NCBI GenBank assembly: GCA_030671645.1
Contig: DAOVHV010000051.1
Location: 1-6,938, forward strand
Reading direction: 5' to 3'
From: a bacterium
GTDB lineage: Bacteria; Bipolaricaulota; Bipolaricaulia; UBA7950; UBA9294
DNA: 6,938 bases
The notes under the pieces were generated by a model. The model did not search any database and had not been told where the DNA came from. It was given only the letters and a program-made list of their open reading frames with translations. Each line of letters opens with the position of its first letter. Positions within the stretch are counted from its first letter, which is position 1. Positions 1 through 4,768 of this stretch are shown here, in pieces. The position numbers and the translations under genes were made by a program.

Positions 1-1
1 A

Positions 2-232
2 ATCGATGTTTGGTACAGCTATCCGCGCACACCCGAGTCTCGGGCCGACACGCCCCCGTCGCAGTTCCCGTTTCACGAACTTGAGAACGTCGTCATGAGC
101 CCGCACCGCGGTGGAGCCTTTCAACTCGAAGAACTGGAACGCCGGCGCATGGCTGATTTGGCACACACGCTCAATGCAATCGCACGCGGAGAAGACGTCC
201 CGCATCGTGTCGACATCCGTGCCGGATACTGA
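2..232 (+). CDS. D-isomer-specific 2-hydroxyacid dehydrogenase, C-terminal fragment (5' end outside window)
   Basis: An open frame enters from the left edge and ends at TGA 230-232, giving 76 residues. It reads DVWYSYP near the start, then FPFHELENVVMSPHRGG. This is the characteristic C-terminal part of NAD-dependent D-2-hydroxyacid dehydrogenases: a 'DVW..EP' turn, a 'L.NVV.(T/S)PH..G' block whose His is the catalytic acid/base partner, and a final amphipathic helix (the LEELERRRMADLAHTLNAI region). The family reduces 2-keto acids to D-2-hydroxy acids, or the reverse, in the cytoplasm. The substrate (glycerate, phosphoglycerate, lactate or formate-like) cannot be told because the NAD-binding and substrate-binding parts lie outside the window. 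It runs in the same direction as the Qng1 gene 110 nt downstream, so co-transcription is possible but not shown. The family call is fairly secure; the specificity is unknown. Confidence 0.8.
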   Translation: MDVWYSYPRTPESRADTPPSQFPFHELENVVMSPHRGGAFQLEELERRRMADLAHTLNAIARGEDVPHRVDIRAGY

Positions 233-325
233 GGTTTCTCCGCATCCTCACTTCTCCCTATCAGGAGCATCTTCAGCCGAATGCCAAATGCGCTACCATC
301 ATACAGTCTTCGTAATTGCGGACCT

Positions 326-333
326 GGAAGGTG
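326..333 (+). promoter_or_regulatory. Ribosome binding site deciding the Qng1 start
   Basis: GGAAGGTG lies 9 nt before ATG 343. It would be internal to the longer TTG 316 reading, so it favours the shorter protein. The match to the anti-Shine-Dalgarno is moderate. Confidence 0.5.
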
Positions 334-342
334 TTCCGGCAG

Positions 343-1314
343 ATGATACAAAGAACGATCTTTGATGAAATCCGAGAGGGGTGCCGCCAGGTCGCCGATC
401 GCGCTCGTCACGTCCGCATCGTGAGAGAGCGAATCCCGGATTACGTTTCTCCATTACTAACCCGAGCGTTGCTCGTACCCAGCCTGGATACGGTGTCTCA
501 TTTCGTGGGTGAGGACGAGGCAACCGTTGCCTTCTTCATCACGCTGGCGGCAGTGAACTTCGGCTCCGGCTACTTCCCTCACTTGCGGAAGCGCCCGGGG
601 ATGTCCGGGTACTACACCATTGCCACCGCCTTGACTGAAAGATTCCGCTCGCAGGGCCCATTTACAGCCGGCGAGCTGGCCAGCATGTCAGTTCACGATT
701 GCACTGACCTGTTCGGTCAGGATCTGACGGATGTAGTGATGGTCGAACTCATGGATTTGTTCGCGAAGGCTTGGAACGATCTTGGCGATCACTTGATCAC
801 GCAGTTCGACAGTAGTTTCTCCAGCTTCATCGAGGCAGCGCATCACACCGCCGCAAACTTGGTGGGGATCCTTTCCAGGCAAATGTTGTTCCGAGATATC
901 AGTCACTATCACGGCATCGAGGTTCCGTTCTTCAAGCGATCTCAATTGCTTGCATCCGATCTCTCGCTCGCGATGGATGGACGGCGATTGGGTCGATTCG
1001 ACGATCTCGATCAGCTGACCATTTTCGCCGATAACCTCGTACCCCATGTCCTTCGGCTCGAAGGCGTCCTTGAGTATTCCCAATCGTTGAACCAAGACAT
1101 CGAGGCAGAACAGCTCATTCCCGCCGGATCGGACGAAGAAATCGAGATCCGAGCCTGCAGCGTTCATGCAGTGGAACTCATGATCGAAGCCGCTGCAGAG
1201 TCCGGTGTGAGTTGGACGGCACGCGATGTCGATCAGGTGTTGTGGCATCAGGGGCAAAACCCGCAATACAAGAAGCGTGGCAAGCGACACCGTACACGAA
1301 CAGCTTTCTATTAG
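343..1314 (+). CDS. qng1: Queuosine 5'-phosphate N-glycosylase/hydrolase (Qng1, DUF2419 queuosine salvage family)
   Basis: This 323-residue protein belongs to the queuosine salvage family (DUF2419, human C9orf64/QNG1). Family members hydrolyse queuosine 5'-monophosphate and free the base queuine, which tRNA-guanine transglycosylase can then reuse at the tRNA wobble position. Diagnostic blocks occur in family order: VNFGSGYFP at residues 71-79 followed by HLRKRPGMSGYYTIATAL, HYHGIEVPFFKRSQLLASDL near 188-207, a DDLDQLTIFADNLVP block at 220-234, EIEIRACSVHAVELM at 266-280, and a basic HRTRT-AFY terminus. K198 and D230 sit in the most conserved blocks and are my candidates for active-site residues. 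Length matches the family (about 310-340). I chose ATG 343 because a GGAAGGTG sequence lies 9 nt upstream. An in-frame TTG at 316 or GTG at 331 would add 9 or 4 residues, but neither has a well-placed ribosome site. It ends 1 nt before the convergent ComEA-like gene. Assignment by motif memory is strong; no queuosine synthesis or transport gene is visible nearby. Confidence 0.9.
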   Translation: MIQRTIFDEIREGCRQVADRARHVRIVRERIPDYVSPLLTRALLVPSLDTVSHFVGEDEATVAFFITLAAVNFGSGYFPHLRKRPGMSGYYTIATALTERFRSQGPFTAGELASMSVHDCTDLFGQDLTDVVMVELMDLFAKAWNDLGDHLITQFDSSFSSFIEAAHHTAANLVGILSRQMLFRDISHYHGIEVPFFKRSQLLASDLSLAMDGRRLGRFDDLDQLTIFADNLVPHVLRLEGVLEYSQSLNQDIEAEQLIPAGSDEEIEIRACSVHAVELMIEAAAESGVSWTARDVDQVLWHQGQNPQYKKRGKRHRTRTAFY

Positions 1315-1315
1315 G

Positions 1316-1699
1316 TTACCGGCCGGCCGTCTCTGCTACGGCCGCATCGATGATCCCTTTAACTGTCTGAGGCCCGATTCCGTTGACGTACTCCAATTCT
1401 TCGACCGACCGGAAAGGGCCATGCTCGATGCGATAGTCGATAATCCGCTGGGCCAATGCAGGACCAATACCGGGAAGGGTGATGAGATCGTCGAGGGTCG
1501 CTCGATTGATGTCGATCGGTGCGGATTCCACGAGCCTGGGTAGGAGGATAGTGACATCCTCCAAGTGGATCGCCACGGGGAGGGAAGCTTGAGCAGATTG
1601 CTGGAGGTCCGTGAACACGAGAACCCCGGAGGCCAGTACGGCCAGCCCGATCAGCAGAATCAGCCCTCGCTCTTGAATGGACACCGCTTTGTTCATCAT
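1316..1699 (-). CDS. ComEA-like membrane-anchored helix-hairpin-helix DNA-binding protein
   Basis: This 127-residue protein has an N-terminal membrane segment at about residues 11-30 (RGLILLIGLAVLASGVLVF), a linker of about 30 residues, and a ComEA-type double helix-hairpin-helix domain at about 62-121. The two hairpins read LPGIGPALA (75-83) and VNGIGPQTV (105-113). The domain starts with the usual IDINRATLDDLITLPGIG pattern. In naturally transformable bacteria ComEA binds incoming double-stranded DNA outside the inner membrane and passes it to the ComEC channel. Here the SLBB domain found between anchor and HhH in many Gram-positive ComEA proteins is absent or reduced to the short linker. 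The chosen start is ATG 1699, which overlaps the stop of the upstream gene as ATGA; ATG 1696 one codon later is equally possible. The longer open frame back to 1783 lies inside the upstream gene and is not needed. No comEC is visible here, so a role in competence is an inference; many ComEA-fold proteins have other or unknown roles. Confidence 0.85.
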   Translation of the reverse strand: MMNKAVSIQERGLILLIGLAVLASGVLVFTDLQQSAQASLPVAIHLEDVTILLPRLVESAPIDINRATLDDLITLPGIGPALAQRIIDYRIEHGPFRSVEELEYVNGIGPQTVKGIIDAAVAETAGR

Positions 1700-2211
1700 C
1701 GGAGCAGCTCGTTGATGCGATCCATGCCTGCTTGTTCCCGCTGCAAGCGCATTACTTCCGGCAATCGCTCGTATCGTCGCCAACCGAATTTGTCGGAATA
1801 GGCCTTCAGCAACTGGGTTCGCAATCGGTCCTTGACGCCGGAATGCTCTTGCAGGAATCGTCCGTGTCTCTCGGCGAGGCGCTCGATATCGGGGATGTAC
1901 AAATCGATGCCTGAGGCTCGACCGAACAATTCCAGCGCCTCGTCCGATTGATTGGCCAGAAGATTCAGCGCTTCCTCGAATAACTCTCGGCGTCTGAGTT
2001 CACCTTGGGCTCGAAGGCGCATCTGCTTAGATTTCTCACGATACAGTCGCAAGTCCTTCCTGGATATTCTCAGAATCGACGATTCGCAGGCATCGACGGG
2101 CTGGGGAAAAGCCTCCGCTCTTCTACGGATGACCCCATGCCAAGACAAGCACTGCTCACAGGTTCGATAGTTTACGTTGGTGTAGTACTGGTAAACGGCT
2201 CGTCGAAACAT
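1696..2211 (-). CDS. Hypothetical protein with an N-terminal CxxC-x3-H...C motif and a charged helical body
   Basis: I do not recognise this 171-residue protein with confidence. Near the N terminus it has C18-x2-C21-x3-H25-G followed by C42, a plausible single zinc site (the CEQCLSWHG block and DACESS). From about residue 48 to the end it is strongly charged and predicted helical, rich in Arg, Glu and Leu, with no membrane segment or signal peptide. The Cys block loosely recalls the 'C..C..LDG...HP.C' zinc-like element of phage Mu F/SPP1 gp7 head-morphogenesis proteins, but nothing else of that family is visible, so I do not assign it. The start is ATG 2211, preceded by GGAGG with 5-nt spacing; an in-frame GTG at 2268 would add 19 residues but lies upstream of the likely promoter. 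The stop overlaps the ComEA-like gene by 4 nt (ATGA), so the two are almost certainly co-translated and may act together, perhaps on DNA. It is real coding sequence judged by its ribosome site, coupling and length; its function is unknown. Confidence 0.75.
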   Translation of the reverse strand: MFRRAVYQYYTNVNYRTCEQCLSWHGVIRRRAEAFPQPVDACESSILRISRKDLRLYREKSKQMRLRAQGELRRRELFEEALNLLANQSDEALELFGRASGIDLYIPDIERLAERHGRFLQEHSGVKDRLRTQLLKAYSDKFGWRRYERLPEVMRLQREQAGMDRINELLR

Positions 2212-2220
2212 CGACCCCTC
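2212..2220 (-). promoter_or_regulatory. Ribosome binding site deciding the start of the 171-aa hypothetical gene
   Basis: Read on the minus strand, a GGAGGGG run ends 3 nt before ATG 2211 (core GGAGG with 5-nt spacing). It is one of the better Shine-Dalgarno matches in the window and favours ATG 2211 over the in-frame GTG at 2268. Confidence 0.6.
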
Positions 2221-2235
2221 CGAATCACACCAAAC

Positions 2236-2264
2236 AGTGTATTGAGGAACGGGTTGAGCCACAA
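2236..2264 (-). promoter_or_regulatory. Candidate sigma70-type promoter for the hypothetical/ComEA-like operon
   Basis: On the minus strand TTGTGG (2264-2259) and TACACT (2241-2236) are separated by exactly 17 nt. The -35 matches consensus at 3 of 6 bases and the -10 at 4 of 6. Transcription would begin near 2229 and leave a leader of roughly 18 nt before ATG 2211, consistent with the chosen start. The match is moderate and the promoter is inferred from sequence only. Confidence 0.35.
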
Positions 2265-2270
2265 ACACCG

Positions 2271-2299
2271 TTTACATCCAATCCCCAACGAACTACAAT
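2271..2299 (+). promoter_or_regulatory. Near-consensus sigma70-type promoter for the GDT1-like transporter gene
   Basis: TTTACA at 2271-2276 and TACAAT at 2294-2299 are separated by 17 nt; each hexamer matches consensus at 5 of 6 positions. Transcription would start near 2306, giving a leader of about 20 nt to ATG 2326, with the AAGGAG ribosome site inside it. The leader is too short to hold an ion riboswitch, although this family can be manganese-regulated. It lies back to back with the weaker minus-strand promoter at 2236-2264. Confidence 0.6.
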
Positions 2300-2325
2300 G
2301 CGCTCAAGTTCGCATAAGGAGAACC

Positions 2326-2598
2326 ATGATTCGAACGATTCTTACGACATTTGCCTTGGTCTTCCTCGCCGAATTGGGAGACAAGACGCAACTCGCCGTG
2401 CTAGCCATGGCCTCTCGCAGCAGTCCCTGGGCCGTGTTCGTCGGAGCAGGCGCCGCTCTGTTGGTCTCCACGTTGTTGGCGGTCGTGCTCGGATGCACGC
2501 TGCCACGGTTTTTGCCCACATCGAGCACCAAGATCCTCCACTACATCGCGGGCAGCCTGTTCGTCATCGTCGGAGCCTGGACCATCTGGAAGGCCTAG
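2326..2598 (+). CDS. Single-repeat GDT1/UPF0016 (TMEM165-type) cation transporter subunit
   Basis: This 90-residue, three-helix membrane protein carries one copy of the GDT1/UPF0016 signature E-x-G-D-K/R-T/S, here E16-L-G-D-K-T21, in the first helix (about residues 5-25). The second helix is about 34-57 and the third about 70-88. Family members (TMEM165, yeast Gdt1, cyanobacterial Mnx, bacterial MneA-like proteins) move Mn2+ or Ca2+ across membranes, usually in exchange for protons. Most are built from two inverted repeats with two E-x-G-D motifs, so this half-size protein must pair with itself or with another half encoded elsewhere; no partner is adjacent. The start ATG 2326 follows AAGGAG with 4-nt spacing, and a strong candidate promoter lies just upstream. 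Its TAG stop overlaps the stop of the convergent surE on a shared CTAG. The family call is strong; the transported ion is inferred. Confidence 0.88.
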   Translation: MIRTILTTFALVFLAELGDKTQLAVLAMASRSSPWAVFVGAGAALLVSTLLAVVLGCTLPRFLPTSSTKILHYIAGSLFVIVGAWTIWKA

Positions 2599-3392
2599 CT
2601 GTCGTTGAGGCTCGTTAGCCAGGAGCCAAGCGGCTCCAGCAGGGCATGCTCGGTCATGTCCAAGTGAATGGGTGTAATCGACACATAGCCGGCGGAGATC
2701 GCTCCGATGTCGGTAGTTTCAGCTTCGGTCGAGTCTTTGGTGAGCGGATCGCCGCTAATCCAGTAGTAGTTGCGCCCTCGCGGATCCTTTCCCTCAACCA
2801 GGTAGTTGCTGTACGCCTCGCCTCCCAACCTGGTGATGCGCGATTCCAGCTTTCGACCAACCGGTGCATAGGGAACGTTGACGTTGAGCACAATTTTTTC
2901 CGGCAGTTCTTGTTGTTCAAGGAGAAACCTAGCGAACCGGGCGGCGAATTCAGCTGACGCGGTGTAATCGGGCATCTCGGAACGATCGTTGATCGTATCG
3001 AAAGAAACTGCAACAGCAGGCACACCCGCGCGAACGCCTTCCATGGCCGCGGCCACCGTTCCCGAGTATGACACATCGCGTCCCAGATTGAGGCCGTCGT
3101 TGATCCCCGATACGATCAAATCGGGTGGCCGATCCAACAATCCGAGAAGTGCCAACGAGACACAGTCCGAAGGTGTGCCGCTGGTAGCGTGGCCGAGGCT
3201 GCCGTCGAGCAGCCGAACTTCATCCACACGCAGTGGCTTGTGAAAGGTCCGCGTGCGACTGGCCGCCGACCAATTCCGCTCCGGCGCGAACACCTCTACC
3301 CGCGCCACACCGTCCAACGCCCGTTTCAGAGCAAGCAAGCCGGGCGCATTCACACCGTCATCGTTGGTAATCAGGATCATCCGTTCTGCCAT
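2595..3392 (-). CDS. surE: 5'/3'-nucleotidase SurE
   Basis: SurE is a metal-dependent phosphatase of nucleoside 5'- and 3'-monophosphates, linked to stationary-phase survival and damaged-nucleotide turnover; it is cytoplasmic. This 265-residue protein has the full family set: ILITNDDG at the N terminus with metal ligands D11 and D12, the APERNWSAAS loop with S42, the SGTPSDCV block (71-78), and DLIVSGINDGLNLG with N98, followed by YSGTVAAAMEG. These match the Asp-Asp-Ser-Asn metal site of E. coli SurE. Length is typical (about 250-270). ATG 3392 is preceded by GAGGGGTG, which lies across the end of rsmD; an internal ATG at residue 5 (MILITNDDG) is a possible shorter start. It sits 3 nt downstream of rsmD, so the two form an operon. 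No residue appears missing. Confidence 0.97.
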   Translation of the reverse strand: MAERMILITNDDGVNAPGLLALKRALDGVARVEVFAPERNWSAASRTRTFHKPLRVDEVRLLDGSLGHATSGTPSDCVSLALLGLLDRPPDLIVSGINDGLNLGRDVSYSGTVAAAMEGVRAGVPAVAVSFDTINDRSEMPDYTASAEFAARFARFLLEQQELPEKIVLNVNVPYAPVGRKLESRITRLGGEAYSNYLVEGKDPRGRNYYWISGDPLTKDSTEAETTDIGAISAGYVSITPIHLDMTEHALLEPLGSWLTSLNDS

Positions 3393-3395
3393 ACG

Positions 3396-3980
3396 TCACC
3401 CCTCTTGAGTTGATCTCGTTTCTCGTTCGCCCGTGCGACGATAGAACAGCAGTTGATTGTCACCGTAGCGGCGCGTATCTACCCGTTCGAGAACACCATA
3501 GATCTCGCCAGCGGTTTCCTTATGATGAATCTCGGCCACCACCACGAAATCCTCGACCAAGATTCTTCCTTCTGACAGTGCTGTCAATGTTGCGGGTACA
3601 AGTTCTTGGTAATAGGGAGGCCCGATGAAGACAATGTCAAACCGCCTTCCCCTACGAGCCAATTCGTCGATCATGGCAATGGCATCGCCTTCAAATACGC
3701 GTCCCTCTGTTAGGAAGTCGAGCGTCTCCAGATTGCGGCGCACGATGCCGCATGAACCGGGAGAGCGATCGACAAAAACGCACGATTTTGCGTTGCGGGA
3801 TAAAGCTTCAAGCCCGACGCTGCCCGTACCGCAGAACAGGTCGAGAAAAGTCGATTCAGGAATGAAATCGTCCAGAATGCTAAACAAAGCGCTCCGCACG
3901 AAATCACGCATCGGACGAATGCCGGCTTCTTCCCAATCAACAAACTTGCGGCCTTGTCGGCTTCCACCAATGATGCGCAC
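3396..3980 (-). CDS. rsmD: 16S rRNA (guanine-966 N2)-methyltransferase RsmD family protein
   Basis: RsmD uses S-adenosylmethionine to methylate N2 of G966 (E. coli numbering) in 16S rRNA, near the ribosomal P site. This 194-residue protein begins RIIGGSRQGRKF, the usual RsmD opening, continues with IRPMRDFVRSALFSIL (family pattern RPT..VRE.LF.IL), the SAM-binding motif FLDLFCGTGSVGLEALSR (45-62), and the acidic residue D71 after the next strand. Motif IV, normally DPP(Y/F), reads G120-P-P-Y-Y here. The codon is GGG, two base changes from an Asp codon, so a simple read error is unlikely. I recall cyanobacterial and other RsmD-like proteins with APPQ here, so loss of the Asp need not mean loss of activity. 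I chose GTG 3980 because AAGGGG lies 5 nt before it and the protein then starts at the family's usual position; GTG 4007 would add 9 residues. It leads the operon with surE. Confidence 0.9.
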   Translation of the reverse strand: MRIIGGSRQGRKFVDWEEAGIRPMRDFVRSALFSILDDFIPESTFLDLFCGTGSVGLEALSRNAKSCVFVDRSPGSCGIVRRNLETLDFLTEGRVFEGDAIAMIDELARRGRRFDIVFIGPPYYQELVPATLTALSEGRILVEDFVVVAEIHHKETAGEIYGVLERVDTRRYGDNQLLFYRRTGERETRSTQEG

Positions 3981-3983
3981 GGC

Positions 3984-3991
3984 ACCCCCTT
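3984..3991 (-). promoter_or_regulatory. Ribosome binding site deciding the rsmD start
   Basis: Read on the minus strand, AAGGGGGT precedes GTG 3980, with 5 nt between AAGGGG and the start codon. This supports the RIIGG start over GTG 4007. Confidence 0.55.
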
Positions 3992-4018
3992 GCACCTTCG
4001 AATCCACGTCGCTATGAT
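3990..4018 (+). promoter_or_regulatory. Candidate promoter for the HAD hydrolase-C39 peptidase operon
   Basis: TTGCAC (3990-3995) and TATGAT (4013-4018) are spaced by 17 nt. The -10 matches consensus at 5 of 6 bases; the -35 keeps only the TTG. Transcription would start near 4025, about 57 nt before the TTG start of the HAD gene. The -35 overlaps the rsmD ribosome site on the other strand. Confidence 0.4.
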
Positions 4019-4036
4019 CGCTTGTAGATTCGTCTA

Positions 4037-4066
4037 AGCATAAGAGAGGGGGCCTCTGTCATTCAA
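4037..4066 (-). promoter_or_regulatory. Candidate promoter for the rsmD-surE operon
   Basis: On the minus strand TTGAAT (4066-4061) and TATGCT (4042-4037) are spaced by 18 nt, each matching consensus at 4 of 6 bases. Transcription would start near 4030, about 50 nt before GTG 3980. It overlaps the start region of the divergent HAD gene. Confidence 0.35.
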
Positions 4067-4081
4067 CCGATCTCGGATGGT

Positions 4082-4768
4082 TTGCAGGCAATATGTTTCG
4101 ATCTGGATTGGACCTTGAGCTATTATCCCCTTTCCACGCGTCAAGTCCTGCAAGAGGCATTGCACCGCGCTTCACTTTCCGCTGAATTGCTGGGAGATCT
4201 TACGGCAGCCGCCCAGCAATATAACGAGCTATGGCTGACACTGGAGCGATCAGCGGAATCCACCGATATCTTGCGCGTTCAAATCATGACCACGCTGCTC
4301 AATGAGCGTGGCATTGAAGATGCGGCGGCCGTTCTTGAGATTTCCGAGGCTTACGGAGACGTGCGGAGAGAATCCGGTGTTCTTCCCTATCCCGGTATCG
4401 ACAATCTCCTGGCAGATCTCAAGGAGAACTACAAGTTGGGGTTGCTGACCAATGGCCCATCCGATATTCAATGGGAGAAGATTGAAGCGCTCGGACTCGA
4501 CCAACAGTTCGACGCCGTCATCGTCGCCGGCGATGTCGGAATCTATAAGCCGGATGTGCGCGTATTCGAAATGCTGTTGAAGAAGCTCGATGTGGCCGCG
4601 GAGCACTCGCTTTTCGTTGGAGATTCCTACGACGCAGATATCCTCGGCGCACATCAGGCCGGCATGTACACTGCATGGATCAAGCGAGAGGAAGACGCCA
4701 TGACAGATGGCGTTCAGCCGACGCTTGTGAAGTCAGACACAGCCCTGCTTCGAGAGGTCTTACTGTGA
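4082..4768 (+). CDS. HAD-superfamily (subfamily IA) hydrolase
   Basis: This 228-residue cytoplasmic phosphatase-fold protein has all four HAD motifs. Motif I is D7-L-D9-W-T11 with Trp where Gly is common, motif II is T123 in LLTNGP, motif III is K156 in YKPD, and motif IV is VGDSYDADILGA with D181 and D186. The alpha-helical cap between motifs I and II (about residues 18-100) is the subfamily IA type found in phosphoglycolate phosphatases, haloacid dehalogenases and YjjG-like nucleotidases. Substrate cannot be told from the sequence. The start is uncertain. TTG 4082 places motif I at the usual distance from the N terminus but has a poor ribosome site. An ATT at 4061, 9 nt after a GAGAGGGGG run, would add 7 residues. 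Its last 4 bases (GTGA) overlap the start of the C39-like peptidase gene, so the two are translationally coupled. Confidence 0.9.
   Translation: MQAICFDLDWTLSYYPLSTRQVLQEALHRASLSAELLGDLTAAAQQYNELWLTLERSAESTDILRVQIMTTLLNERGIEDAAAVLEISEAYGDVRRESGVLPYPGIDNLLADLKENYKLGLLTNGPSDIQWEKIEALGLDQQFDAVIVAGDVGIYKPDVRVFEMLLKKLDVAAEHSLFVGDSYDADILGAHQAGMYTAWIKREEDAMTDGVQPTLVKSDTALLREVLL

Noticed and set aside
294..307. Possible -10 elements TACCAT and TACAGT ahead of the Qng1 gene
   Set aside because: No acceptable -35 hexamer lies 16-18 nt upstream of either, so I did not call a promoter.
688..1290. 200-codon open frame antisense to the Qng1 gene
   Set aside because: It is a shadow of a strongly recognisable Qng1 gene; the translation shows no family features and no good ribosome site was seen.
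1700..1783. Longer N terminus for the ComEA-like protein
   Set aside because: It would overlap the upstream gene by 88 nt and place a polar stretch before the membrane anchor; the ATGA junction is the simpler start.
2005..2598. 197-codon plus-strand frame including the GDT1-like protein
   Set aside because: Only the last 90 residues are the transporter. The upstream part is antisense to the hypothetical gene and crosses the divergent promoter region; ATG 2326 has its own AAGGAG site.
4250..4654. 134-codon minus-strand open frame inside the HAD gene
   Set aside because: It lies wholly within a gene with all four HAD motifs and shows no recognisable protein features.
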